A stretch of 64,000 nt of DNA from CSP1-5 sp964348275 (GCA_964348275.1 CAYGBT010000006.1:33520-97519), one strand, 5' to 3'; shown: positions 51,236 through 60,173, counted from the stretch's first letter. Notes: generated by a model from the letters alone, not told the origin. A program made the numbers and translations.

Positions 51236-51755
51236 GCACAACCGACATCAACGCTCTCTGAGCGCCTACGTTGACGGGGAGCTGAGAGTTGCCGAGGTCC
51301 GGCGACTGGAAGATCATCTGGCTGCGTGTGGTGACTGCCGCGCGGAACTCGAGAATCTTCAAAAGTTACACGGGCTTGTGCATCACTACTTCGAGGACGC
51401 TAGACCAGAGGTTCCGCCCGTCATGTGGCCTGGGGTTCGGGCCCGAATCGAAGGGGGTCGTCCACCCGGGCTTGTCAAGCCATGGGTGCGCCGGATTTGG
51501 GAGACAGGTTGGGAACGCCCCCGCCTCTCTCTCGCCGGTGCTACGCTCATGGCTTTATTGGTCCTGTCGGTTGCGTATCTCAATTGGCAAGCACCCCTCG
51601 GAGGACCACCGGGACCAACCCCCTCGGTGGGGCTAGGACAGAATGGGGTGGTGGTAGAGGCTGTGGAGCCTGAGCCTGGGTTTCGGGCGATGGTGCTTAC
51701 CACATCTGAGCGAGGCCTAAAGGTGATATGGGTGGTTCCTTGGGGGCAGACATGA
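51228..51755 (+). CDS. Zinc-finger anti-sigma factor, membrane type
   Basis: A 175-residue protein with H30-x3-C34-x2-C37 (LEDHLAACGDCRAE), a membrane helix near residues 103-122 (SLAGATLMALLVLSVAYLNW) and a short outer tail. The GTG start overlaps the sigma gene end, so production is coupled. It should restrain the partner sigma factor. Confidence 0.85.
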   Translation: MTRHNRHQRSLSAYVDGELRVAEVRRLEDHLAACGDCRAELENLQKLHGLVHHYFEDARPEVPPVMWPGVRARIEGGRPPGLVKPWVRRIWETGWERPRLSLAGATLMALLVLSVAYLNWQAPLGGPPGPTPSVGLGQNGVVVEAVEPEPGFRAMVLTTSERGLKVIWVVPWGQT

Positions 51756-52174
51756 ACCGAATTCTAGTGGCGGCTTTCTTGTTCCTGTTGTTTCCTCTTT
51801 CTTCAGTGTATGCCCAAGCGGTACCAATCGAGGTCTGGGTTATTGGAGCCTCCCGTAAGCCTGCTGGGCGCATTGATCCGGAAATCAAGTCACTCGTCCA
51901 GGAGCTGAAGCGCGACTTTGCCTACACGAGTTTCGAATTGCTCCAGAAGGAAACAGGGCAGGTGGACAAGCAGCGTCCTTTCAGGGCTGCCATTCCCGGA
52001 GGTCGGGAGCTCAACATCGCCTTGGTCGGGGCGGATCAGAAGAGCGTGGAACTCCAAGTCACGACAGAAGGGGTAAAGACCCGCGTGCGCGTTCATCGGA
52101 GGGGATCACCCTTCGTCGTCGGCGGTCCGGCCTATCGCGACGGCGTCCTGATCATCGCCATCTTCGCCCGCTAA
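51752..52174 (+). CDS. Small exported protein of unknown function
   Basis: A 140-residue protein with a clear signal peptide (MNRILVAAFLFLLFPLSSVYAQ). The mature part has repeated beta strands (PIEVWVIGASRKPAG, YTSFELLQKETG, LNIALVGADQKSVELQV) and a central Arg-rich segment. The ATGA overlap with the anti-sigma gene places it as the third gene of the ECF operon, so it is a likely sigma target in the envelope. No family is recognised. Confidence 0.6.
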   Translation: MNRILVAAFLFLLFPLSSVYAQAVPIEVWVIGASRKPAGRIDPEIKSLVQELKRDFAYTSFELLQKETGQVDKQRPFRAAIPGGRELNIALVGADQKSVELQVTTEGVKTRVRVHRRGSPFVVGGPAYRDGVLIIAIFAR

Positions 52175-52752
52175 CCTTTCATATTTGTCCTGCTTCACAA
52201 GCACATTCCGACGATTCTTGCAGCTTGCTACTGATACCGGACGGCCATATCGTCTGCGAGCCTTTAAGCATGCAGCAGATCGGGTCGCCATATCCTAAGG
52301 CATTCGCTTGCCACGCAATTGCTTGACAATGGCTATGACATTCGGACGGTCCAGGAACTGCTCGACCATAAGGATGTGAGCACCACCATGATCTATGCGT
52401 ACGTCTTGAACCGAGGTGGACGGGGTGTCTGCAGCCCTGCTGATAGGCCGGGGTTGGGCGGACGTTGATGGTGGTTTGGGCAGAAATAGGCTGCGGGCCA
52501 GTAGGGCAATAGGCCGCCAGCGTGGCAGTCTTTTTCGGAGAGGACCAGCTTGACAACGTCTCGCTGTGTGACGGATAATCCAGCAGATTTTCATCATACG
52601 GGAGCCGGAGCCGTACGAGATAGACAGCCAGAATGCGCAGTGCTTTTGCAGCTCCCTTAATAGTTGGGCGACCTATAGGTCTCATGCCTCCGTGGCGGGT
52701 TTCCCCCGTTTTGCCTTGCCAAGTCCTCCCCTGACTGCGTAACCTCGAAAGC
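52175..52752. other. Intergenic region of 578 nt holding an integrase remnant
   Basis: Apart from the integrase remnant at 52268-52468, no gene is convincing. A long minus-strand frame (52179-52793) lacks coding-like composition and overlaps the next gene's start. No attC-type core site is recognised. Confidence 0.55.
52268..52468 (+). pseudogene. Remnant of an integron-type tyrosine recombinase, C-terminus
   Basis: The + frame reads GRHILRHSLATQLLDNGYDI then RTVQELLDHKDVSTTMIYAY and VLNRGGRGV, ending at TGA 52466-52468. This matches the C-terminal catalytic part of integron integrases (HxLRHSxATxLLxxGxDIRTxQELLGHxDxxTTxIYTHV). HxxR, the second His (LDHKD) and the Tyr nucleophile (MIYAY) are all there, but a TAA at 52265 cuts it and the upstream 230 or more residues are absent. 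It is a decayed fragment; no cassette array is seen. Confidence 0.8.
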
Positions 52753-53607
52753 ATGGCCAAAGAAAATCTACACCCGGAGCATTCGCTGCTCAAGTTGCGG
52801 GAACGGTGCGTCGAGGAGTTTACGCTGGAAGTTGACGCGTGGCCCGGTCGGTTTGTCGGCCAGGCAGAGTTTGTCTTGTTTCTGAGGGGTACCGGCGGGG
52901 AGAGATCGGACCGTCCGGTAGTCGAAGGACTCTACGGTCGCACGAAGATCCCGGGAGGCCGGGCAGAGATCGAACGGGGCATATTGGATATGGTCGTCGC
53001 GAGCGCCGCGGGGTTCGAGTCAAGGCGAGTTCCCTTACAGGGCAGTGAACTGCAGCAGAGGATTATAGGTGCGGTGTGCGAGACCATCGAGGATGCGTGG
53101 AGCGCCATGATGTATCTTGCCTACGGCTGGAAAACCCTGAAGCAGATTCAGGAGCTCCACTATCCGGTTCAGGTGACCGATGAGGGCTATCTCCTCTTCA
53201 TGCACGGTTTCCGGGGAGGCTGGAAGGATTATTACTATTCCGAAGGGTGGTGGGAGGGACCAATCAAACTCAAGGCGGAACGGCCCCCCACCACTGCCTA
53301 CCGCTCCGCGTGGGACGCTGAGAATTCCCGAGTCCTTCTCGATTTTCTCAAACGCCCTCCTGCGGAGGGGCGCCTGCAGTTCCGCGAAGAAGGATCCCGC
53401 GAGATGGTCATTCTTCCTATCATAGCCCTTGAGCAGACCGCTCGTTCTCGCGCGGTCCGCATGCTTCGGGAGCTTGATCTGGTGGATGCGGACCTGATCA
53501 ATGAGAGGGACCGCATGCTCACCATCTACCCTTCGCCTGAGGGAGTTGGGGGGCTCGGCTCGGACGATCTACGACGTTTGGTTGTGAAAGCGGCCGAGGC
53601 GCGGTAA
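52753..53607 (+). CDS. Hypothetical protein
   Basis: A 284-residue protein with no recognised family. It has no signal peptide or membrane segment, is rich in Trp and Tyr in its middle (GYLLFMHGFRGGWKDYYYSEG WWEG) and ends in a helical tail (RMLRELDLVDADLINERDRM). It lies directly after the integrase remnant, so it may be a cargo gene or simply a neighbour. Codon use resembles that of flanking genes, giving no sign of recent transfer. Confidence 0.55.
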   Translation: MAKENLHPEHSLLKLRERCVEEFTLEVDAWPGRFVGQAEFVLFLRGTGGERSDRPVVEGLYGRTKIPGGRAEIERGILDMVVASAAGFESRRVPLQGSELQQRIIGAVCETIEDAWSAMMYLAYGWKTLKQIQELHYPVQVTDEGYLLFMHGFRGGWKDYYYSEGWWEGPIKLKAERPPTTAYRSAWDAENSRVLLDFLKRPPAEGRLQFREEGSREMVILPIIALEQTARSRAVRMLRELDLVDADLINERDRMLTIYPSPEGVGGLGSDDLRRLVVKAAEAR

Positions 53608-53673
53608 GGCTCGGATCGACGGGATGCCTGGTGGCTGTAATCCTGGGGGGAGTCGCTGGGCCCCGATGCGGTA

Positions 53674-53982
53674 TCATGGTTTTTCAGGCCCGCAATTGAT
53701 GCAGACCTGCTCACCTTCTGCCACGCTCTGAAAGACATCTTCCGGCACCTCGACTAGGGCCATCCCGTCTTTGGTTTTCACCCAGAGGAAATAGTGAGCC
53801 TCATGCTGCTCCGAGCCCTCTGACGGGTTTCCTTTTGGACGGGTCTGATGTTTACCAGTGACCACACCCTCCACGGGGATCGGACCAGGGCTGCTGCAAC
53901 CCCCAAAGAGAGCCATCGTGACCAGGACGATTACCGAAAGAACCTGGCAATGTTTCCACAGTCTTCTGAAAGGTCTCATCAT
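53674..53982 (-). CDS. Small predicted lipoprotein
   Basis: A 102-residue lipoprotein. The signal peptide (VLSVIVLVTMALFGGC) ends in a FGGC lipobox. The mature part has a small beta barrel-like pattern (VEGVVTGKHQTRP ... YFLWVKTKDGMALVEVPEDVF) and a final CINCG pair. ATG 53982 is preferred over 54000. No family is named with confidence. Confidence 0.6.
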   Translation of the reverse strand: MMRPFRRLWKHCQVLSVIVLVTMALFGGCSSPGPIPVEGVVTGKHQTRPKGNPSEGSEQHEAHYFLWVKTKDGMALVEVPEDVFQSVAEGEQVCINCGPEKP

Positions 53983-54141
53983 GCTTCGTCCCTGCCGCAT
54001 GAAAAACTAGTAGAAATACCAGGCGGGGTCAATGATTTTGTTCGATGTCCCCGATGAGAAAGCAGATTCTGCCTGGAAATCCCGGTCGAAAGAGACTATC
54101 ATCACCTGCGATGTGCATTCCATAGGGACGATGCATCGATC

Positions 54142-55038
54142 ATGAAGCTCTTTTATTCCGCAAAGTATGAAGTGGACTTGGGAGAGCATATCCTTCCAAC
54201 GGTCAAGTTTCGGTTGATCAAAGAGAGGCTCATCGAGATTGGCGCTGCCCGGGCTCAGGATTTCGAGGAGCCGTCCCCGGCTCACGATGAGGACGTCCTG
54301 TTAGTTCACACGTCGACCTATCTCGAGAAATTGAGACGGGGAGGGCTGACCCCCGACGAGTTGGAGGTTTTGGATCTTCCCTTTTCACAGGAGTTGGTAG
54401 AGGCCGCCTGGATCGGCGTGGAGGGAACGATCCGCGCCGCACGATATGCTTTGGAGAGTGGCTTGGGTATCCATATCGGCGGCGGTGGCCACCATGCGTA
54501 TCCGGATTACGGCGCGGGCTACTGTCTCCTTAATGACGGGGCCATTGCCATCCGCAAACTGAAACAGGAGGGACGAATCGTCAAGGCAATGGTGATCGAT
54601 TGCGATGTACACCAGGGAGACGGAACGGCCTTCATTTTCCGAGAGGACCCTACCGTCTTTACGTGTTCCATTCATCAGGAGGATCTCTATCCTGAGGTCA
54701 AGCAGAGAAGTGACCTGGACATTGGCCTCCCGGCTGGGGTGGGGGATGATCGTTACGTGGAAGAGCTTTCGCGGTATTTCCTGCCGGCCCTCGAAGTATT
54801 TCGACCTCAACTCCTGGTCTATGTCGCGGGGGCAGACCCGTATCAGGATGATCAGGAAGGGGGACTCAGGCTCACGTTTAAAGGACTTGGGCAACGTGAT
54901 TCGATTGTCTTCCAAGAGGCAAAGCGGAGGAGGATTCCGGTGGTTGTAGTGTTGGCAGGGGGCTACGCCCGGAGGACCGACGACACTGTGGCGATCCACG
55001 TGACTACCATTCGGACTGGTCTTGAAACGATCGGCTGA
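54142..55038 (+). CDS. Histone deacetylase-family protein
   Basis: A 298-residue enzyme of the arginase/deacetylase superfamily. Features are HIGGGGHHAYPDYGAGYCLLND, the zinc site VIDCDVHQGDGTAFIF, VYVAGADPYQDDQEGGL and a final VVVLAGGYARRTDDT. It is the intact counterpart to the interrupted gene at 22981, but belongs to a different branch. Members deacetylate acetylated lysines or polyamines; the substrate is unknown. No acs/acuA genes lie nearby. Confidence 0.88.
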   Translation: MKLFYSAKYEVDLGEHILPTVKFRLIKERLIEIGAARAQDFEEPSPAHDEDVLLVHTSTYLEKLRRGGLTPDELEVLDLPFSQELVEAAWIGVEGTIRAARYALESGLGIHIGGGGHHAYPDYGAGYCLLNDGAIAIRKLKQEGRIVKAMVIDCDVHQGDGTAFIFREDPTVFTCSIHQEDLYPEVKQRSDLDIGLPAGVGDDRYVEELSRYFLPALEVFRPQLLVYVAGADPYQDDQEGGLRLTFKGLGQRDSIVFQEAKRRRIPVVVVLAGGYARRTDDTVAIHVTTIRTGLETIG

Positions 55039-55111
55039 TGGAAAAAATCAAGCCCAACCGGTGATTCCGGCGTACGGGATGGCTGGGTGAGGGAAACACG
55101 ATCTCAATGAG

Positions 55112-56032
55112 ATGCTGAGGAAACGGCCAAAACCTCTCCGCCAGGGTGATGTTGTCGCGGTCGTGGCCCCCTCGAGCCCGGTGGATCTGAATCGCCTCAA
55201 GCGTGGTCTCCGGGCCTTGCACCGAATGGGGCTTCAAGTCCTGGAGGCCCCGCATCTCTACGACCGTTGGGGATTCCTCGCCGGTCGGGATGAGAACCGG
55301 GCGGCAGCTTTTCAAGAGATGTTTCTCCGGGATGAGGTCAAGGGGATCTTTTGCGCCCGCGGCGGATATGGTGCGGGGCGGATCCTGCCCCATCTCGATC
55401 TCAAACTCATCCGCCGCCATCCGAAGGTCTTCCTCGGATCGAGCGATGTGACCATACTCCATTTGGCCCTCACTCAGCGGGCAGGACTCGTGACGTTTCA
55501 CGGTCCGATGGTGGAACCGGACTTCAGCCGCCGGAATAATCCTCTGACCCGTCAGAGTCTACGAACGCTGGTTTTTCATGGCACGGCCTTTGCGGGAACG
55601 ATTCCAGGCCGTTTCCTCTCCGGACGGAAAAGAATCACAGGGGAGCTGACCGGTGGGAACCTCAGCCTGGTTACCTTCTCTCTCGGGACCCCCTATGCCG
55701 TCGAGACAATGGGGAAAGTCCTTTTTCTGGAAGAGGTGAACGAAGAACCATATCGAATTGACCGGATGCTCACCCAGTTGAGGTTGGCAGGAAAGCTGGA
55801 AGGACTGAAAGGGATCGTCTTTGGGGATATGGTGGCCTGTAATCCCCGCAAGCCTCGGGGCAGCTTGTCGCTTACGGACGTCCTGGCCCGATTCGCTCAG
55901 GAGACGAATATCCCCTGCTTTGCGACTTTCCCAAGCGGGCATGGACGCGAGAACGTGGTCCTTCCTATGGGAGGACGGATTGCCCTCGAGGGGCAGGGGA
56001 GACGATCCGCCAGATTTCGGCTTTCGTACTGA
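55112..56032 (+). CDS. LD-carboxypeptidase (peptidase S66)
   Basis: A 306-residue enzyme. The nucleophile Ser is in KVFLGSSDVTILHLAL, the catalytic Glu in LFLEEVNEEPYRIDRML and the His in TFPSGHGRENVVLPMG. It cleaves the terminal D-Ala from tetrapeptide stems during peptidoglycan recycling. The N-terminus LRQGDVVAVVAPSSPVDLNRL is typical. It is followed 4 nt later by the frameshifted gene at 56037. Confidence 0.93.
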   Translation: MLRKRPKPLRQGDVVAVVAPSSPVDLNRLKRGLRALHRMGLQVLEAPHLYDRWGFLAGRDENRAAAFQEMFLRDEVKGIFCARGGYGAGRILPHLDLKLIRRHPKVFLGSSDVTILHLALTQRAGLVTFHGPMVEPDFSRRNNPLTRQSLRTLVFHGTAFAGTIPGRFLSGRKRITGELTGGNLSLVTFSLGTPYAVETMGKVLFLEEVNEEPYRIDRMLTQLRLAGKLEGLKGIVFGDMVACNPRKPRGSLSLTDVLARFAQETNIPCFATFPSGHGRENVVLPMGGRIALEGQGRRSARFRLSY

Positions 56033-56036
56033 GGGG

Positions 56037-56548
56037 ATGTCTCCCGTGACTTTCCTTCACGCCACCGATCTCCGGCAGGTGCCCCTCATTCTTGCATACG
56101 GTCTCTTCTCTGGGACGGGTCGGGCTCCCCCGGCGATGTATGAAGAGAGGGGCAAAGCCTACACCCGCCAAATTGTCGTCCATCAGCCCCGGAAGGGTTG
56201 GGAGATCGTGGTCCTGGTCTTCGACATCCCCACTGCATGGAGGACGGCTGCTGAGGAGCCTGCAGGAGTGGGATTCGATCTTGTGCCTTCCCTCCCGCCC
56301 CCGAAGTTTCCCCTTCCCTTTTAGAGGAGCTTGCCGCCATACTCCCTCAAGGGCGGGGGATTGTGCGAGCCTTTTCGGAGTGGCACAGAGAGGGGAAGCT
56401 CGTCTGGCTTCCGCCGGCCTATCTGGACCGATCAGCTACCCTCAGGATGAACGAGGCACTGATGGAGGAGCAACTGCTTCCCGTATCCACCCTGGCTGGG
56501 CGGAAGGGAATTTTTTGCCCGTCCCGCATCCAGGAGGGACAGGAGTGA
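56037..56548 (+). pseudogene. Frameshifted gene of unknown family, ADP-ribosyltransferase-like N-terminus
   Basis: Frame one reads MSPVTFLHATDLRQVPLILA, then YGLFSGTGRAPPAMY, and stops at 56324 after FDLVPSLPPP. Frame two continues without stop from EVSPSLLEELAAILPQGRGI through FSEWHREGKLVWLPPAYLD to 56548. A single lost base in the run of C at about 56297-56302 would join them into about 170 residues. The HATDLxxVPxILxxGL start resembles DarT/KptA-type folds, a weak hint. It may be a decayed gene, a homopolymer error or phase-variable. Confidence 0.55.
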
Positions 56549-56604
56549 ATTGCACTTCGGTGGTTGGTCCTTGCCTTTCCCCCGGTGTTTGTCTATGCTT
56601 CATC

Positions 56605-56757
56605 GAGCGGTTTACGGTTCACAGCGGATAGTTCACGGTTCAGAGTTGAGGGTTCAGAGACGGTTCAGCGGTCAGGGTTGATGGTTTAGAGATAAGACCT
56701 CAAGGACCACGTCTTTACCATGAACCGTGAACCACGAACTACGAACCATCAATCGGT
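56605..56757. repeat. GGTTCA / TGAACC palindromic array
   Basis: Left arm (56605-56690): GGTTTACGGTTCACAG, GTTCACGGTTCAGAG, GGGTTCAGAGACGGTTCAGCGG. Right arm (56717-56757): CCATGAACCGTGAACCACG, AACTACGAACCATCAATCGG. TTGATGGTT/AACCATCAA is one of several matching inverted pairs. It fills the whole gap before the DUF1015 gene. Confidence 0.75.
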
Positions 56758-56783
56758 TATGGCCTTTATGAGGAGGATTGAGC

Positions 56784-58130
56784 GTGGCCCGGGTCCTTCC
56801 CTTTCGGGGTTATCGCTACAATCTGGAGAAAATTGGAGATCTGGCGGCGGTCGTTACTCCTCCCTATGACGTGATCTCCGACGAACTCCGACGCGAGCTT
56901 CACCTTCGCCATCCCTATAATTTTGTTCGTTTGATTCTCGGGGAAGACCGGGTGGGGGATGGTGCGGTGGAGAATCGGTATGTGCGGGCCCGGAGGCATT
57001 TTCAGGAGTGGGAGGCAACTGGGGTTCTTCTCCAAGAGCCAGATCCTGCCTTTTACGTTTATGAGCAGGATTTTCCGTGGGGGCAGGGAGAACGGCAGGT
57101 CCGGAGAGGTCTCATCGGGATTGTAGGCCTGGAAGAGTACAACGCGGGCGTCGTCTTTCCCCATGAGGGGACCATGCCCGGTCCCAAAGCGGATCGCCTG
57201 CGGCTCATGCACGCCCTCCCGGTGAATTTGGAACAGGTCTTCTGCTTTTACCCAGGTCCCTCGCAACCGATTCGCGGTCTGCTCGAGCGCGCGCTTCAGG
57301 GCCGACCCCTGTGTGACTTCTGGGAGCGTGAAGCGGTTCGGCACCGGCTTTGGGCGTTGAAGGATCCGAGGACCCTGGCTGAGGTCCATGACGCGTTCAG
57401 AGACCGTCAGATTATTATTGCCGACGGTCATCATCGGTATGAGACCGCTCTCACCTTCCGGAAGGAAATGCTGGAGGTCGATTCCAGTCGGAGGCCGACC
57501 CACGCGTATGACTATGTGATGATGACCCTGGTGAGCGTCGAGGATGAAGGGCTCACAGTTCTGCCTACCCATCGGCTCGTCACCCCACCACGCCATCAGC
57601 AGGCGATCGAGATCCTTCAAGCCCTCGAGCCCTATTTTCACGTTCAACGGCGGATAATTGCTTCAACAGAGGCCGGAATCCAAAAATATCTGGAGGAAAT
57701 GGAGGATTGGGGGAAAGAAGATCATGTCTTCGGCCTCTATGTTGGAGGAGCTGAATTTTACCTCCTTACCTTGAAGGATAAGCGTCTGAGCACAGAGCTT
57801 CTAGAGCCAGGGCGGTCGCAAGCCTTTCAAGGGCTGGATCTGGTTATTCTCCATCGTCTGGTCTTCCAAAGGCTACTCGGCCTCCACGATGAGGCGATGA
57901 TTGGTTATACCCCTGATCAAGAGTTTGCCCTCGAGCAGGTCCAGGCCGGTCGTTACGCAGGCGCTTTTTTTGTGAATCCCACTCCTGTTAGCCAAGTCGT
58001 CAAGGTGGCGATCGCCGGTGAGCGGCTTCCGACGAAAGCGACCTACTTTTATCCAAAGCTCGGCTCTGGTTTGGTGTGCTTCAAGGTAGACCCGGATGAA
58101 GTCCTCGATATGCCGGAGGAGTTTCTTTAG
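56784..58130 (+). CDS. DUF1015 family protein
   Basis: A 448-residue protein. Diagnostic pieces are PFRGYRYNLEKIGDLAAVVTPPYDVIS, VFPHEGTMPGPKADRLRLM and the late IADGHHRYETALTFRKEM. DUF1015 proteins are widespread and have unknown function; the DGHHRYETA motif suggests a metal or nucleotide site. The start is GTG 56784, as AGGAGG lies seven bases upstream; TTG 56778 is too close. It is followed by the NodB deacetylase with no gap. Confidence 0.87.
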   Translation: MARVLPFRGYRYNLEKIGDLAAVVTPPYDVISDELRRELHLRHPYNFVRLILGEDRVGDGAVENRYVRARRHFQEWEATGVLLQEPDPAFYVYEQDFPWGQGERQVRRGLIGIVGLEEYNAGVVFPHEGTMPGPKADRLRLMHALPVNLEQVFCFYPGPSQPIRGLLERALQGRPLCDFWEREAVRHRLWALKDPRTLAEVHDAFRDRQIIIADGHHRYETALTFRKEMLEVDSSRRPTHAYDYVMMTLVSVEDEGLTVLPTHRLVTPPRHQQAIEILQALEPYFHVQRRIIASTEAGIQKYLEEMEDWGKEDHVFGLYVGGAEFYLLTLKDKRLSTELLEPGRSQAFQGLDLVILHRLVFQRLLGLHDEAMIGYTPDQEFALEQVQAGRYAGAFFVNPTPVSQVVKVAIAGERLPTKATYFYPKLGSGLVCFKVDPDEVLDMPEEFL

Positions 58131-59432
58131 GTGACCATGAAGAGAGCGTTCTGTCCTAGTCATCCTGCCCGTCGAGCAGACCGGCGATGCTTCCGCTGTG
58201 GGAGCTGGATCTGTCAGGACTGCTGTATCCGGACTGGGTTTAGATCCTTCTGCGACATGGGGTGTAGCGTCATCCACGCAATGCAACAGAACGTGGAGGC
58301 CGAGTTGTGGGTACACGGGAGGATCATTCGAGAGGCACCTGTCCCCCGTCGGTTACGACGGCGCCTCGGTCGTCGTCGCCGCGCCCTGGAGGCTCAGCGG
58401 AAGGCTCTGCGGACGCGAGGGTCTCCTTCCATCCGCGCATCGTGGCGACTGACGCCCCGTCCCAGGTGGGTTCCGCTCTTTCTGGCTCCACTACTCTTGT
58501 TCTTGTTGTACTATGCCGCTCTCCTCCCCTCTCTTTCTCCAGCATCGCGGCTGCCCGGGAGGCCGACGATTTCCCTCCTCGCCATCCAGCCGGTGGTGCC
58601 CCCTGTCCCGGTCATTCTTCCTGAGCTGGCTGACCTCATCCCACCGAAGATCCCGGAGCTTCCCCCTCTTCCTCCAGAGACAAATCTCGCCCGGGGTCCG
58701 ATGCGGGATCGGATGATCGCCTTAACCTTCGACGGGGGCGCCGAGGCGAATACCACCGAAGAGATCCTAGATGCCCTCAAGTCCCTGGGGGTCAAGGCGA
58801 CGATGTTTCTGACGGGGGGGTATATCGTCCGATATCCGGATCTGGTCCGCCGCATGGTGCGCGAGGGTCACGAAATTGGCAATCATACCTTCAGCCATCC
58901 GCATCTCACGACCTACGCTCTGGACCGCCGGCAGGATACCCTTGCGGGCATCACAAAGGGATTTGTCCAAAGCGAACTCCACCAAGCGGCCCGCACCTTT
59001 GAAGAGATCACCGGGGTTCCAATGAGCCCTTACTGGCGGGCTCCATACGGAGAGCATAATCCGGAGATCCGGCGATGGGCCGCAGAGATCGGGTACCTTC
59101 ATGTGGAATGGACTCGAGACTTGGCAGCAGGCGAGAATTTGGATAGCCGAGATTGGGTGGCGGACCCTCACTCACCTCTTTATCATCGGGCGGAGGAGGT
59201 GCGGGACCGAATTCTCAACTTTGGGAAGGGAAGCACGGCTCAGGCAAACGGAGGAATCATCCTCCTGCATCTCGGGACACGGCGGAGACAGGATCGGATC
59301 CATGGTGAACTACCGGCTATTGTCGACGGCCTCCGCGCACAGGGGTACCGCCTGGTGCCTATTTCGGAGTTTCACCGTGCCCTGGCGTTGGAGGAGGGGG
59401 GGAAAGGATCAGTCGTCGCGGCGGACCGATGA
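58131..59432 (+). CDS. Polysaccharide deacetylase with N-terminal zinc finger and membrane anchor
   Basis: A 433-residue protein. Residues about 1-50 form a B-box-like Cys cluster (FCPSHPARRADRRCFRCG, WICQDCC). A basic stretch and one membrane helix (about 110-130) follow, then a Pro-rich linker and a NodB domain (about 190-415). Motif 1 is ALTFDGG with Gly in place of the second Asp; motif 2 is NHTFSHPHL with both zinc His; motif 3 is WRAPYGEHN. It should remove acetyl groups from a cell-wall or capsule sugar at the outer face. The cytoplasmic finger is an uncommon addition. The TAG of DUF1015 abuts its GTG start; ATG 58137 is also possible. Confidence 0.85.
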   Translation: MTMKRAFCPSHPARRADRRCFRCGSWICQDCCIRTGFRSFCDMGCSVIHAMQQNVEAELWVHGRIIREAPVPRRLRRRLGRRRRALEAQRKALRTRGSPSIRASWRLTPRPRWVPLFLAPLLLFLLYYAALLPSLSPASRLPGRPTISLLAIQPVVPPVPVILPELADLIPPKIPELPPLPPETNLARGPMRDRMIALTFDGGAEANTTEEILDALKSLGVKATMFLTGGYIVRYPDLVRRMVREGHEIGNHTFSHPHLTTYALDRRQDTLAGITKGFVQSELHQAARTFEEITGVPMSPYWRAPYGEHNPEIRRWAAEIGYLHVEWTRDLAAGENLDSRDWVADPHSPLYHRAEEVRDRILNFGKGSTAQANGGIILLHLGTRRRQDRIHGELPAIVDGLRAQGYRLVPISEFHRALALEEGGKGSVVAADR

Positions 59433-60101
59433 TGAAATATCGACCAGAGCGTCTTGCGGGAGACGGCCTTTCAACTGTTCGAGTTCCCTCTCGAGTTCGA
59501 CCATCCGATCGAGGAGACATTGCAGTCCTTGAGCTACCGGATCTGGGAGGTTTGTCCAGTCGAAGTCCATGCCGGTGACCTTCTTCCCGTCGCGGTAGAT
59601 CACCCGTCCTGGGACGCCGACCACCACCGAGTTGGCTGGAACCTCATTGACCACCACCGAGCCGGAGCCAATCTTGCTATTATCCCCGACCCTGAAGGGT
59701 CCCAGGATTTTGGCCCCCGTTCCGATGACGACGTTGTTGCCCACCGTGGGGTGCCGTTTTTTGCGTTCGAGGCTGGTGCCGCCCAACGTCACCCCCTGAT
59801 AGATAGTCACATCCTCTCCGACTTCGGTCGTTTCGCCGATCACCACCCCCATGCCATGGTCGATGAAGAGACCCGGACCAAGACGGGCAGCGGGGTGGAT
59901 CTCGATCCCGGTTAGGAAGCGGTTCAGGTGAGAGATAAACCGACCAATGAACAGGAACCCTTGCTTCCAGAACCAGTGGGCGATGCGGTGTAGCCACACC
60001 GCGTGAAGCCCGGGGTAGCAAAAGAGGATCTCCAGAGAGCTTCGAGCAGCGGGGTCACGATCTCGCGCAGCCTGGATATCCCGTCGGAGCACTTCGAACA
60101 T
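59409..60101 (-). CDS. cysE: Serine O-acetyltransferase
   Basis: A 230-residue acyltransferase with left-handed beta-helix repeats. N-terminal DIQAARDRDPAARSSLEILF and the active region HPAARLGPGLFIDHGMGVVIGET with the catalytic His-Asp region, then VTIYQGVTLGGTSLE, are typical of EpsC/CysE. It makes O-acetylserine for cysteine synthesis. ATG 60101 has GAGAGG upstream; a 15-residue extension to 60146 is rejected. The C-terminus overlaps the deacetylase gene end by 24 nt (convergent). Confidence 0.93.
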   Translation of the reverse strand: MFEVLRRDIQAARDRDPAARSSLEILFCYPGLHAVWLHRIAHWFWKQGFLFIGRFISHLNRFLTGIEIHPAARLGPGLFIDHGMGVVIGETTEVGEDVTIYQGVTLGGTSLERKKRHPTVGNNVVIGTGAKILGPFRVGDNSKIGSGSVVVNEVPANSVVVGVPGRVIYRDGKKVTGMDFDWTNLPDPVAQGLQCLLDRMVELERELEQLKGRLPQDALVDISSSVRRDD

Positions 60102-60173
60102 CGCGATTCCTCTCCCGAAAGTGAAACAGCCCCGCATGGTCCACAAGCGATCACCAAGCGAAGGTTGGACCGA

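Noticed and set aside
52179..52793. Long minus-strand frame over the integrase remnant region
   Set aside because: Low-complexity Ser/Pro/His pattern with no family resemblance; the integrase remnant runs on the other strand.
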